A stretch of 64,000 nt of DNA from DASVEE01 sp036380735 (GTDB lineage: Bacteria > Acidobacteriota > Thermoanaerobaculia > Gp7-AA8). The notes beneath the pieces were generated by a model. It was not told the origin of the DNA. It saw only the letters and a list, made by a program, of their open reading frames with translations, and searched no databases. How positions within the stretch are numbered: the stretch's first letter is position 1; the number at the start of each line of letters is the position of its first letter. A program made the translations under genes and the position numbers. Positions 35,296-44,249 of this stretch are shown in pieces. The stretch lies in assembly GCA_036380735.1 (NCBI GenBank), contig DASVEE010000035.1:1-64000 (forward strand). The letters run 5' to 3'.

Positions 35296-35903
35296 CAGTC
35301 CTGGAGTGGTTTCGCTTTCAGCTTCACCTTCCCGTCGACGGTCTCGACGCGGAAGGCGACGGTATTCACGTTGTAGCGCGAGCGAATTGTCTCGCTCTGT
35401 TTCTCGATCATGGCCGCGAGCTGGTCGAACGACAGGTTCGGCGCCTTGCCGATCTTCGAATGTTCCTGTTCGAGCTGGCTGTACAGTTTGCGGAGCTCTT
35501 CGCCGTTGGTGCCCGGGGCCATCTTCACATACGGATCAGCACCGCTGGACGTTACGCGCCGCTCGGCGGGGGTTGGATCCTGAGGGGGAGGCGGAGCGGG
35601 GGCCGGCGCCGTGAATGCGGCCTGGCGGCGTCGGAAGTCGAGAGGACCTTCCTCGCGCTCGCGCATCTTACGGGCCCACATTTCGCGGAGCTGGTTGAAG
35701 CGGGACAGGATCGTGTTGAAGCGGAAGCGGCGCGTGTTGTCGCGCATCTTCTGCTTGCTGAACTCGTGAATGAAGACCTCGATGTTCCGGCGCTCCTGCG
35801 TCGGTTGCCATTTCGAGATGCCCGCGAAGAACTGGTCGTACTTGTTCTTCAGCTTGCGGATGTCTTCTTCGAGCTTGTCGAGCTCGTCGTCCTGTTTGAT
35901 CAC
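35295..35903 (-). CDS. MXAN_5187-like domain protein
   Basis: A 202-residue protein whose N-terminal half matches the MXAN_5187 C-terminal-like family: LKNKYDQFFAGISKWQPTQE, RRNIEVFIHEFSKQ, TRRFRFNTILSRFNQLREMW and a REREEG ending. A Pro/Ala-rich linker (APAPAPPPPQDPTPAERR, about 112-130) joins it to a helical C-terminus (EELRKLYSQLEQEHSKIGKA). The family is found in myxobacteria and related groups, often next to FHA or TPR genes; its role is unknown. The next gene, a TPR lipoprotein, begins at its stop codon. Confidence 0.8.
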   Translation of the reverse strand: MIKQDDELDKLEEDIRKLKNKYDQFFAGISKWQPTQERRNIEVFIHEFSKQKMRDNTRRFRFNTILSRFNQLREMWARKMREREEGPLDFRRRQAAFTAPAPAPPPPQDPTPAERRVTSSGADPYVKMAPGTNGEELRKLYSQLEQEHSKIGKAPNLSFDQLAAMIEKQSETIRSRYNVNTVAFRVETVDGKVKLKAKPLQD

Positions 35904-35934
35904 GGAGGCCTACAATACGCCGTTCTGAAGCGAT

Positions 35935-37266
35935 ATGGTGAATGCCGAGACACTGCGTACGATTCCTTCGGTCGAGCGAATTCTCTCCTCGTCCGCGCTG
36001 GCGCCGCTGACCGCGGAGTTCGGGCGTGAGCAGGTGAAGGAGGCTGTCGTCGCCCACCTCTCTCTACTGCGCCGCTCGGGCGCCGCGTTCGACGAAGCCG
36101 CCCTCCTGGCCGAGGTCCGCGGCCGGCTCTCGACGGCGGTGGGCTCGTCGCTCCGCAGGGTCATCAACGGAACGGGCGTCCTGATCCATACCAATCTCGG
36201 CCGTTGCCCCGTCAACCCCGAGCTGTGGCGCGAGGCCGAGTCGCTCGTCTCCGGCTACACGAACCTCGAGTTCGACCTGGATGAAGGCGGCCGGGGGAAG
36301 CGCGACGAGCATCTGGCCTCGCTCTGCGCCACCGTCTTCGGGGCGGAAGCGGCGATCCTGACGAACAACAACGCCGCGGCGACGCTGCTGCTGCTGGCGG
36401 CGACAGCGGCCGGCAAGGACGTGCTCGTCTCCCGTGGGGAGCTGGTCGAGATCGGCGGCGCGTTCCGCGTCCCCGACGTCATCCAGCAGGGAGGCGCAAG
36501 GCTGCGCGAGGTCGGGACCACCAACCGCACGCGCGCGGCGGACTACGCCGAGGCAGTGACGAGACGGACCGCGGCGCTGCTGCGGGTGCACCGCTCCAAC
36601 TTCGAGATCGTCGGTTTCACCGAGACACCCACGATCGCCGAACTGGTGGAGGTCGCGCGGGCCAAGAAGCGTCCGCTACTCTACGACGAGGGCTCCGGCC
36701 GCGTCGTCGACCTCCGCAAGTACGGCTTCGCCGGGGGCGAAACGATCCGCGAGCTGCTCTCCGCCGGTGTCCACGTCGTCACCTGCTCCACCGACAAGCT
36801 CCTCGGCGCCACCCAGGGCGGCCTGATCCTCGGCCGCCGCGAGCTGGTCGAGCAGTGCCGCCGGCATCCCCTGATGCGAGCCTTACGGGTCGGCAAAGAG
36901 ACCTACGCGATCGTGGCCGCGACGCTGCGCGCCTTCGCCACCGGCCGCCACGAGACGCTGGTCCCCATCTATCAGATGTTGTCCCTGACGCCGGAGGCGC
37001 TGCGCGCCCGCGCCGAGGAGCTCGTGCAAGGCACCGCGTGGAGCCTCACCCAGAGCCACTCCGCCCTCGGCGGCGGCACCACTCCCACCGAGACCATCCC
37101 CTCGGTCGCCATCGCCGCCCCAGGTGACCCGAACGAAACCCAGGCGCGTTTCCTCCGCGCGGGGATCGTCGGCCGGATCGTGGAGGACCGCTATACCGTC
37201 GACGTGCGGACGCTGCAGCCGGATGATCTGCCGGTGCTGAGGGCGGTGGTGACAGGGAACCGATAG
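35935..37266 (+). CDS. selA: L-seryl-tRNA(Sec) selenium transferase
   Basis: A 443-residue PLP enzyme that converts Ser-tRNA(Sec) to selenocysteinyl-tRNA. Diagnostic segments: LRRVINGTGVLIHTNLGRCP, ILTNNNAAATLLLLAATAAG, LREVGTTNRTRAADYAEAV, VHRSNFEIVGFTE, and the PLP-lysine region VTCSTDKLLGATQGGLILG (Lys at about 290). The length is normal. Its presence implies a selenocysteine pathway; selB, selC and selD are not in this window. A 9-mer array begins on its TAG stop codon. Confidence 0.96.
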   Translation: MVNAETLRTIPSVERILSSSALAPLTAEFGREQVKEAVVAHLSLLRRSGAAFDEAALLAEVRGRLSTAVGSSLRRVINGTGVLIHTNLGRCPVNPELWREAESLVSGYTNLEFDLDEGGRGKRDEHLASLCATVFGAEAAILTNNNAAATLLLLAATAAGKDVLVSRGELVEIGGAFRVPDVIQQGGARLREVGTTNRTRAADYAEAVTRRTAALLRVHRSNFEIVGFTETPTIAELVEVARAKKRPLLYDEGSGRVVDLRKYGFAGGETIRELLSAGVHVVTCSTDKLLGATQGGLILGRRELVEQCRRHPLMRALRVGKETYAIVAATLRAFATGRHETLVPIYQMLSLTPEALRARAEELVQGTAWSLTQSHSALGGGTTPTETIPSVAIAAPGDPNETQARFLRAGIVGRIVEDRYTVDVRTLQPDDLPVLRAVVTGNR

Positions 37267-37332
37267 GACCGATAGGACGAATAGGACGAATAGGACCGAT
37301 AGGACGAATAGGACCTATAGGACCGATAGATT
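37263..37332 (+). repeat. 9-bp GGACNNATR repeat array starting on the selA stop codon
   Basis: The selA stop TAG is the first TAG of TAGGACCGATAGGACGAATA, and about seven units follow in 9-bp phase (GGACCGATA, GGACGAATA, GGACGAATA, GGACCGATA, GGACGAATA, GGACCTATA, GGACCGATA). Confidence 0.93.
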
Positions 37333-37349
37333 ACGAAGGAGCACACAGC

Positions 37350-37826
37350 ATGACGCCAAAGAACACCATCTGCCTCTGGTACGACAAAGACGCCCTCGAC
37401 GCCGCCCGCTTCTACGAGGCTACCTTCCCGGACAGCAAAGTGACCGCCGTTCACCATGCCCCGGGAGACTTCCCCAGCGGGAAGAAGGGGGACGTCCTGA
37501 CGGTGGAGTTCACCGTCTTCGGCATTCCGTGCCTCGGTCTCAACGGCGGTCCGGCGTTCAAGCACAGCGAAGCCTTTTCGTTCCAGATCGCCACCGACGA
37601 TCAGGAAGAGACGGACCGCTACTGGAACGCGATCGTGGGCAACGGCGGACAGGAAAGCGAATGCGGCTGGTGCAAGGACCGCTGGGGCCTCAACTGGCAG
37701 ATCACCCCGCGCGTGCTGACCGATGCGTTGGCTGCCGGCGGCGATGAAGCCAAACGAGCCTTCGACGCCATGATGACGATGCAGAAAATCGACGTCGCCG
37801 AGATCGAAGCCGCGCGGCGCGGCTGA
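37350..37826 (+). CDS. PhnB-like VOC-family protein
   Basis: A 158-residue protein of the PhnB/3-demethylubiquinone-9 3-methyltransferase-like branch of the vicinal oxygen chelate superfamily. Recognised by TICLWYDKDALDAARFYEAT, FPDSKVTAV, TVEFTVFGIPCLGLNGGPAF and ESECGWCKDRWGLNWQITPR. Members are small cytoplasmic alpha/beta proteins, mostly of unknown substrate. The gene is bordered on both sides by 9-mer arrays. Confidence 0.9.
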   Translation: MTPKNTICLWYDKDALDAARFYEATFPDSKVTAVHHAPGDFPSGKKGDVLTVEFTVFGIPCLGLNGGPAFKHSEAFSFQIATDDQEETDRYWNAIVGNGGQESECGWCKDRWGLNWQITPRVLTDALAAGGDEAKRAFDAMMTMQKIDVAEIEAARRG

Positions 37827-37851
37827 CGTCAGGCGTCCGGCGCTTCCTGCA

Positions 37852-37922
37852 TGGGACAAACAGGACAGATGGGACTACCGCTGTCCTACAGGTCCTATTC
37901 GTCCTATAGGTCCAATCGTTCC
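37852..37922. repeat. 9-mer hairpin: short opposed arrays
   Basis: GGGACAAACAGGACAGATGG on the left is followed by a short centre (GACTACCGCTGTCC) and TCCTATTCG, TCCTATAGG and TCCAATCGTTCCCC on the right. The inner 'actaccgc.gtcctay' centre recurs at 39,784, so the two loci are related copies. Confidence 0.88.
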
Positions 37923-38032
37923 CCGTCGATCTCTCCGCGGTGCCACGACCGGGAGGGTCGCAGCAGCGGCGCGTCCTTCGGCCCGCCCATTCGTTGGGAC
38001 GGGCGGGCCGAAGTCACGCCGTTACGAATGGA

Positions 38033-39646
38033 TCACGGAATCTGACAGCCGGAGCAGAGCGCGCGGCACGTGCACGCGACCGAGTTCCAGGTGCCGCCGT
38101 TCATCTCGCAGTACATCTGGTCCGTGCTGGAACAGGTGGGCGTGGTCGTGGGCGGCGGGGCCGCCTCGTACGCCGGACGGTCGTCGAAGAGCTGCACCCA
38201 GCGTCCGTCGAATCCGCCGTTGGCGGCCGTGTACCACGCGCCGCGGAGCCACATCCCTTCCTCGCGGCTGGCGTCGGAATTGATCACGCCCGAATGGACG
38301 AAGTAATCGTGCTGCCACCAGAACGCATTGTGCGAGTTGTAATACCCGCTGGCCGCGCCGCGGCTGTAGCCGTAGCTATCGAGGCCGATCCCTTCGAAGC
38401 CGCCGAAGTCCTCGGAGCTAGAGGGGTTTTCCGGATTGAGCTCGGCCGAATAGGAGCCGTAGAACCACCGCTTGGACAGATAGCCCTCACGACCGTCGGT
38501 CAGATCGGATTTCCCGCTGTCCCGCGACTGCGTGTAGAAGCGCTGCAGCCCCGTGCCCACCTCGGCCACGCCGGCCTCATTGACGACCGGGCTCTCCAGC
38601 AGAATGTCCTCGTACCGGGACGACAACCAGTTCACGTACCAGGCGTTGTACTGCCAGTGGGTCGGGAGAATGTCGGCCAGATCCTGGAGCTCGTACGTCA
38701 GGCGCTTGACCGAGTACCAGGCCAGCGTGTTGTCGTCATCGACGCCGCTGTACAGCGTCGGCGCGGTGGCGTAGCTCAGTGCCTTCGCGTTCCACGTCGC
38801 CGCGGCGGCCGAGCCTTCCGGCGCGAACACGTAATGGACGTTGCGCTTGTCGTCCTTGTTGGTGATGTTCACTTCCGCCTGTCCGGACGCGCTGATCCGG
38901 CTGGCGATCCAGCTGTAGGTATTCGTGACGAAGCGCAGCTCGTGGCCGTGAGGGCCCCAGTGCGTCGCGTCCCAATTTTTTTCGTCGGCCTGCCACAGAA
39001 GCACGTGCTTGCCCGATGCGGTCTGCATGAAGTTCAGCTCCCAGTCGTAGGAGCGGCGCATGTGGTGCTCCTTGTGGAGCGTGACCGTGACGTGATTGAC
39101 GGACTCGCCGTAAGAACCGGGCGTGCCGCTGACGCCGTGGACGACGATCTCGACGCGCTCCCAGTCGTGGATCTCGCTGAGCTCTTTGTCGGCCGGGTTG
39201 TACACGTGATACAGCAGCACCAGAGACTTACTGCCGCCGTTCATGTATTCGATGAGCGAGGTGTAGAGCGTCGGGCGGATGCGCCAGTGGCTGTAGGCAC
39301 CGGTCTTGTTGCGCGCCGCGGTGATGTAATTGCCGATGCTCGCCCAGTTGACGCGGTTGTTCGAGAAATTGCCGTCGCGGTCGTAGTCGAAGTTTGCGAG
39401 CCAGTCGCGGCCCGTTTTGCCGTCGTTCTCGTCGCTGCGCTTGAGGATGACCGGCGCGTAGTAATTGAGGTAAGCCTGGCGCTGGCTCATGGTGAGGTTC
39501 CAGGCTTGCGCCTGTGCCTCCGTGGAGCCGAGGCTCAGGCCGAGGAAGAGAGCGGCGACGCTGAATGCACGCGCTGCTGCTTTGCGGAAACGACGTGACG
39601 TGGCGGTATCTACACCGTGCGCGTCACAGTGACGGGACGAAGTCAT
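38033..39646 (-). CDS. Large secreted protein, Vps62-like features
   Basis: The start at 39646 (MTSSRHCDAHGVDTATSRRF) has an AAGGAG site about 10 bases upstream. The signal peptide ARAFSVAALFLGLSLGSTEA has a likely cleavage after QAQA near residue 47. The 537-residue product has segments LLYHVYNPADKELSEIHDWE, RVEIVVHG and HWGPHGHELRFV, resembling Vps62-related proteins where a D-W-E strand and His-rich loops recur. The C-terminus has a Cys cluster (CSSTDQMYCEMNGGTWNSVA, CTCRALCSGC) suggesting a disulfide-bonded tail. Function unknown; extracellular location likely. Confidence 0.7.
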   Translation of the reverse strand: MTSSRHCDAHGVDTATSRRFRKAAARAFSVAALFLGLSLGSTEAQAQAWNLTMSQRQAYLNYYAPVILKRSDENDGKTGRDWLANFDYDRDGNFSNNRVNWASIGNYITAARNKTGAYSHWRIRPTLYTSLIEYMNGGSKSLVLLYHVYNPADKELSEIHDWERVEIVVHGVSGTPGSYGESVNHVTVTLHKEHHMRRSYDWELNFMQTASGKHVLLWQADEKNWDATHWGPHGHELRFVTNTYSWIASRISASGQAEVNITNKDDKRNVHYVFAPEGSAAAATWNAKALSYATAPTLYSGVDDDNTLAWYSVKRLTYELQDLADILPTHWQYNAWYVNWLSSRYEDILLESPVVNEAGVAEVGTGLQRFYTQSRDSGKSDLTDGREGYLSKRWFYGSYSAELNPENPSSSEDFGGFEGIGLDSYGYSRGAASGYYNSHNAFWWQHDYFVHSGVINSDASREEGMWLRGAWYTAANGGFDGRWVQLFDDRPAYEAAPPPTTTPTCSSTDQMYCEMNGGTWNSVACTCRALCSGCQIP

Positions 39647-39754
39647 GCGGGGAGTTCTCCTTGGATGGTGGAAAGACTTATGGGTGGATGTTCGCGGGGG
39701 AACGCGACCCCGTCGCCCCCTATTCCGAAGGAGATGACGCAGGGACACCGCGAC

Positions 39755-39797
39755 AGGACGAATACGGACCTATAGGACAGATGGGACTACCGCCGTC
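39755..39797 (+). repeat. 9-mer array, short
   Basis: ACAGGACGAATACGGACCTA, then TAGGACAGATGGGACTACCG, then a reversed GTCCTATGC. It lies in the divergent space between the secreted-protein gene and the DUF2306-like gene, and its centre matches that of 37,852-37,922. Confidence 0.8.
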
Positions 39798-39914
39798 CTA
39801 TGCAGGCGGAGCGGTCCGGCCGAATCGTTAACCTGAGCCCCTCTTTCGCCGTATCTGTGGCGACGAGGCAGTGTTGTTTCGCTCATCAACATCGGTCAGA
39901 ACGTGGAGGTTCAG

Positions 39915-40562
39915 ATGGAACGATCGCCGGACGGCTTTGGAAAGTTTGGGTGGGCGGTGCTCCTGTTCTTCGCCCTCCCCATTGCTCTCTACGCTTTTGC
40001 CTATGTGATCGTGGGCAAGGCGATGTATCCGTCGGCACTCGCGGCTTCGTTTCTGAGCCGGCCGTGGGGCATCAACCCCCACGCGTTGTTCGGAGGAGTC
40101 GGCCTGCTCGCCGGCGCCTTCCAGTTCTTCCCCAGGCTACGCCGCGCCATACGCGTTCACCGTCTGCTCGGCCGCGTCTACGTGGTCTCCTGCGTCGTCA
40201 CGGGCCTGGCCGGTATGTACATGGCGGCGTACTCGTATGGCGGGTGGATCACACACCTCGGCTTCGGGACGCTCGGTGCTCTGCTCGTGTTTACGACGGT
40301 CATGGGATTTCTCACAATCAGACGCGGGGCCGTCGAGCAGCACCGGCACTGGATGGTCCGTAGTTACGCGCTCATGTTCGCTGCCGTGGCGCTGCGGCTC
40401 GAGTTGCCGCTGCTGTCGTCGTATCTGGGCTTCCTGGACGCTTATCGCGTCGTGTCGTGGCTTTGCTGGATTCCCAATCTCATGATGGCGGAGGCGGTCA
40501 TCAGTTTTTCGCGACCGGTGGCTTCGGCGGTGGCGCCGCTTGCCACGATTGAGGCGAAATAG
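39915..40562 (+). CDS. DUF2306-family membrane protein
   Basis: The ATG at 39915 has a GGAGG site 5 bases upstream. The 215-residue product has about six membrane helices (AVLLFFALPIALYAFAYVIV, HALFGGVGLLAGAFQFFPRL, YVVSCVVTGLAGMYMAAYSY, LGALLVFTTVMGFLTIRRGA). The pattern RVHRLLGRVYV, then QHRHWMVRSYALMFAAVALR, is typical of DUF2306 proteins, whose paired histidines may bind heme or metal. Function not established. A short 9-mer array begins on its stop codon. Confidence 0.85.
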   Translation: MERSPDGFGKFGWAVLLFFALPIALYAFAYVIVGKAMYPSALAASFLSRPWGINPHALFGGVGLLAGAFQFFPRLRRAIRVHRLLGRVYVVSCVVTGLAGMYMAAYSYGGWITHLGFGTLGALLVFTTVMGFLTIRRGAVEQHRHWMVRSYALMFAAVALRLELPLLSSYLGFLDAYRVVSWLCWIPNLMMAEAVISFSRPVASAVAPLATIEAK

Positions 40563-40588
40563 GACGGATAGGACCTATAGGACAGATG
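40560..40588 (+). repeat. 9-mer array starting on a TAG stop codon
   Basis: AAATAGGACGGATAGGACCT continues with TATAGGACAGATGG. The TAG stop of the upstream gene is the first TAG of the array. Confidence 0.88.
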
Positions 40589-40600
40589 GCCGCCGTTGGC

Positions 40601-40684
40601 GAGGTCAGAGCTTCTCGTATCGTATTACGGCGCTCTACTAAATGCAGGTGGCGTCGATTCACACGCAGAGCAAAGCTCTGACCC
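40601..40684. repeat. REP-like hairpin, GGTCAGAGC...GCTCTGACC ends
   Basis: GGTCAGAGCTTCTC on the left pairs with GCAAAGCTCTGACC on the right, with the centre ACTAAATGCAGGTGGCGTCG. The centre closely matches that of the copies at 47,518 and 48,106 (CTAATGTAGACGGCGCCG), so all three are one family. Confidence 0.85.
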
Positions 40685-41126
40685 GCTGCACCAGCGAAGC
40701 GCTGGAGCAGCGGCTCGAAACGATCTCGGCGAGCTCTGAGATCGCCACCTGGATACGGACCATCATCGGCTTCGGTCTGATCTGTACAGCAACGCTTGCA
40801 GGAGAGATTGGCACTCTGGACCGATTCGGCTCCGAAGCCAGCTTGGCGCTATACACGGGCATGACCCGGTTGGATAACAGCTCGGGAAATACATCGGTAC
40901 CAGAACACCCGACAGGTCAATACCCACGCCAGAACAGCAATGCTGACATCAGCAGCCCGTCACATCAACAACGTATGAGAGTCGAAAGCCTTCTACGACA
41001 AGAAGGTTGCTCAGGGAAAGACTCACAACCAGGCGGTGCGCGCGCTCGGACGTCATCTCATCCGCGTGATCTGGTTGATGATCACCCATCAGCGCGACTA
41101 CGTCTCCAAGAACTCGATTACCTAAA
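40685..41126 (+). pseudogene. IS110-family transposase remnant (C-terminal domain)
   Basis: Reading from just after the REP-like hairpin, TIIGFGLICTATLAGEIGTL, then DRFGSEASLALYTGMTRLDN, then SSGNTS, match the C-terminal Transposase_20 domain of IS110-type (DEDD) recombinases, including the 'SG' catalytic region. A frameshift near 40,915 moves the frame to ARTAMLTSAARHINNV, and after an in-frame stop KAFYDKKVAQGKTHNQAVRA and LGRHLIRVIWLMITHQRDYV continue to 41,126. The N-terminal RuvC-like half is absent. It is a decayed insertion sequence with no intact ends seen. Confidence 0.75.
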
Positions 41127-41246
41127 CAAATCGCTTGCAAATCCGAGAGGGATGTTCAGAGCTTTACTTTTCTGCGAAGAACGAAACGCCCCAGCCCTAA
41201 CTGCCACGTCAGCCCGCGCCGCTACCGCGAGGAGAGGGGACTTAGG

Positions 41247-43808
41247 TTACGGCGTTACGCTCGAGAGAAAGTCGTACGGCGTCAACGCCTCCACTTCCAC
41301 GATGCGGCTGTAGCCGCCCCCGCCGCCTGTCGCCTCGATGCGGATCTTCTGCGTCGTCACGGGGGCGAAGGCGATGCTGCGGCGCACCAGGTTGTTGTTC
41401 TCGATCGTGCCACCCGGGAGCGTGGTCCACTGCGTCCCGTTCCACCACTCCACTGCGAACGACACGAGGCCGTACTGCGTGAACGTCATCGTGGGCGTGG
41501 GCTCGGACGGGTTCGTGAAGTCGTCCTGAACGCTGTAGACATTCACGCCGTTGATGGTCTTCGATGCGCCGAAGTCGATCTCCAGCGTGTCGGGATACAA
41601 CGCCGATGTCGCATCGTGCCATCCGCTGCCGGTGGCGGGATCGGAGCCCCAGTGCACGCCTTTGCGATCGCCGTTGATCGCGGCGGCGGCCGTGCGGCCG
41701 TCGAGCGTGGACGAAGCCGACGCTGTCGCGCCTTTCGACGCCAGGGCGACGTTCGGCCGCGACGTCGCATCGCCCCACGCCTCCACCTCCACGATCCGGC
41801 TATGCCCGGCGCCACCGCCCGTGACGGTCACCGCGATCTTCGTCGCGGTGAGCGGCGCGAACGCGAACCTGCGCCACACGAGACTGTTGCCGCTGATCGC
41901 GCCGTTTTTCACGGTCGTCCATCCCGCACTCGTCAGGACCTCGACCTTGAAGTCGATCAGTCCGTACAGCGTCGCCGTCATTGATGACGCCGGCTCGGCG
42001 GGATTCATGAAGTCGTTCTGCACCGAGAAGACATCGATCTCGTCGATCGTCCGCGGCGCGTGGAAGTCGATCTCCAGCCGGTCGTTCGTGAAGTCGTCGA
42101 GGGTCGCGTCGTGCCAGCCGCTGCCAGTCGACGGATCGGAGCCCCAGTGGATGCCGCGGCGATCTCCGTTGATCGCCGCAACCGGCGCACGGCCAGCGTC
42201 GAGTGTCGACGACGCGCTCGCAGTCGCACCCTCGATGGCGTTCGCGTAATTCACGCGCAGCGGCGTCTCCGCTTTCAGGACGTGCTGAAGCTCGGCATCG
42301 AGGTCGTAGAGGCCGCCGGTGGTCGCGTACGTCGCCCATGGCGCGGGGTGGCCGTTCCAGAGCTGCGCGATCTGCCCCTCATAACAAATGCCGGACGAAC
42401 ACGTTGCATCCTGCGCGAGTTGCGCGGATACGGGCAGGTAGTTCTGTGTGCGGCCGACGTATCCCATGACGGAGACCCAGTCGCCCGGCCAGCGCTGCCG
42501 CAGCTTGAGCCCCTGCTGACTGACCGGCTCGTGCGAAAGGCCGGCGATGCGCCACCTGCCGACGGTGACGGTCTGCATCTCGACGTCCCAGGAGCGGTCG
42601 GGGATCACCCCCGCCTTCAGGCTGCAGGGCGGATTCTCGCCGCCATGTCCGGTGAGCCCCTTGCAGTAGCGGTCGGCCCAGCGGAACCAATCGAACGTGG
42701 CCGGTTGTCCAGGGCCCGGCGCCGGAAACCTCATGATGTTCCTGTCCCACGGCTGACCGGGTCCGCCGCCGAGGCGGTGATTGCCGGAGGCGGTCTCGAA
42801 GGGGGCGTTCCACACGCGGCTGAAGGCGGTGCTCGCTCCCTGCGACGGAAGGATCTCCTCGCTGATCACGTTCCCCGACAAGACCGGGTCGTCCATCATC
42901 GCCAGCGCGCGGTCGCCTAGCTTGTCCCCTTCGATCTTCGCCTGACCGACGCCGCCGCCCGGGAACGAGTTCACGTCGCCGCCGGCGGCCTGGAAGAAGA
43001 TGGCGATGTCGTTCTCCGGCGTCTCCTCCTCGATGCGCCTGCGCGCGTAGCCGGGAAAATCGGGATGGTGATAGTGCTTGCCGTCGGGAAAGGGAGCCAG
43101 GCCGAGGACCACCGGATGCGCACCGTAGAACAGCAGCGTCCCGACGCGCACCTGATCGTCGCGACGGATCTCCACCACGTCGAGCGTGTGATCGTAGCCG
43201 CCGATCTCCGCCACCGCCGTGCCGTTCGCGTCGGTGAGATCGGCGGTGAGACCGCTCCGGCGGTTCGTGCCGATGGCGAGCTTGTTCCGGTGGAAGCGGA
43301 GGTTCCCCTCGACCCGGTTGTCGTATGCAGCTTGGATGGCCTGCACCAGGTGCGGGCGCAGGATGTCCGCGCGCCAGTGGCTGTCCTGTGCAGCGTCCAC
43401 CTGCAGTGAGGGGGCCATCACGCGCACCGAGGACTCGGAGCTCGAGGGGGCGTTGTGCGTGTGCGTCAGGTTGATCATGATCCGGGCACGCGTGAGCCCA
43501 GGGATGATCGGGTAGTTGTCCGGATCGCGCGCGAAGTCCGTATCGAACGGCGCGAAGTTCACCAGGTCGCACGCGACGAGGACCACCGGCTCGCTCTGAT
43601 CCGGTCTGGCGATGTACACGGCACGCACAGTGATCCCAAGACCGTCGGCGTATGGACCGGCCTCTGCGAAGCGATCGGAGTTGGGATCCCCCATCACCGC
43701 CATCGGCACGTCGGGCGTGATATCCACGCTCGACACACCGACGAGATAGTTTCCAGCGTAACCCGAGGAGGCGAAGAGGAGGGTCAGTGCGAGGGATAGG
43801 GAACGCAT
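41247..43808 (-). CDS. Secreted neutral/alkaline ceramidase-like protein with two discoidin domains
   Basis: An 853-residue exported protein with signal peptide MRSLSLALTLLFASSGYAGN. Residues about 25-500 resemble the neutral/alkaline non-lysosomal ceramidase N-terminal domain: SVDITPDVPMAVMGD, INLTHTHNAPSSSESS (His pair for zinc), FYGAHPVVLGL and FFQAAGGDVNSFPGGG. These hydrolases cut ceramide-type amides at a zinc site. Two F5/8 type C (discoidin-like) carbohydrate-binding domains follow (about 535-690 and 700-845), each with GATASASSTL, WGSDP.TGSGWHDAT and SRIVEVEA. The tandem binding domains suggest a surface or glycoconjugate target. Confidence 0.85.
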   Translation of the reverse strand: MRSLSLALTLLFASSGYAGNYLVGVSSVDITPDVPMAVMGDPNSDRFAEAGPYADGLGITVRAVYIARPDQSEPVVLVACDLVNFAPFDTDFARDPDNYPIIPGLTRARIMINLTHTHNAPSSSESSVRVMAPSLQVDAAQDSHWRADILRPHLVQAIQAAYDNRVEGNLRFHRNKLAIGTNRRSGLTADLTDANGTAVAEIGGYDHTLDVVEIRRDDQVRVGTLLFYGAHPVVLGLAPFPDGKHYHHPDFPGYARRRIEEETPENDIAIFFQAAGGDVNSFPGGGVGQAKIEGDKLGDRALAMMDDPVLSGNVISEEILPSQGASTAFSRVWNAPFETASGNHRLGGGPGQPWDRNIMRFPAPGPGQPATFDWFRWADRYCKGLTGHGGENPPCSLKAGVIPDRSWDVEMQTVTVGRWRIAGLSHEPVSQQGLKLRQRWPGDWVSVMGYVGRTQNYLPVSAQLAQDATCSSGICYEGQIAQLWNGHPAPWATYATTGGLYDLDAELQHVLKAETPLRVNYANAIEGATASASSTLDAGRAPVAAINGDRRGIHWGSDPSTGSGWHDATLDDFTNDRLEIDFHAPRTIDEIDVFSVQNDFMNPAEPASSMTATLYGLIDFKVEVLTSAGWTTVKNGAISGNSLVWRRFAFAPLTATKIAVTVTGGGAGHSRIVEVEAWGDATSRPNVALASKGATASASSTLDGRTAAAAINGDRKGVHWGSDPATGSGWHDATSALYPDTLEIDFGASKTINGVNVYSVQDDFTNPSEPTPTMTFTQYGLVSFAVEWWNGTQWTTLPGGTIENNNLVRRSIAFAPVTTQKIRIEATGGGGGYSRIVEVEALTPYDFLSSVTP

Positions 43809-43837
43809 CCCGTCATCGTACCCTTGGCCGGGGAGAT

Positions 43838-43893
43838 GGGGTCAGGCCTTCGGTCTTCGTTTTCAGCGCAAACGAAAACGAAGCTGTGACCCC
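43838..43893. repeat. REP-like hairpin, GGGGTCA...TGACCCC ends
   Basis: GGGGTCAGG and TGTGACCCC bracket a perfect inner stem CTTCGTTTTC/GAAAACGAAG with a 9-base loop. It belongs with the GGGGTCAGA-ended family but has a different centre. Confidence 0.8.
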
Positions 43894-44249
43894 AATTCAA
43901 CCCCTCCGGGATCGTAGACCTCGTTCGAATCATCGCTCGTTAGGCTCCTGTTGGATGTGTGCAGTCAGTAGTAGCTCACCTCGCGATCAATCAGTCCTGA
44001 GACATACGGCAGTTGACCAAATGGCGGCCCCTCGGGAAGGTGCTGCAGGAGAAGACGAAGTCGTAGCGCTTCGCGAATCGCTGACATCGCGACGCCGGGC
44101 TGAGCAAACACAGCCGGCCGAGTCACCGTTGCGTTACATCTGGAATTCGCGGCTCCAGGACCGCCTGCGCTCAGTCTGAATTTCTGTATCGTGAACGCAC
44201 ACCAAACGTCAGGGCGCGCATCCGGCGCTGCGATATAGAGGACGACCCT
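43894..44249. other. Intergenic region, no gene accepted
   Basis: A short minus-strand frame ending REVSYY (about 43,966-44,086) looks protein-like over about 40 residues but has no ribosome binding site. It may be a decayed gene fragment. Nothing else is recognised upstream of the serine hydrolase. Confidence 0.3.

Noticed and set aside
43915..43945. tRNA T-loop (GTTCGAATC string)
   Set aside because: The flanking bases do not form T-arm, anticodon or acceptor stems.
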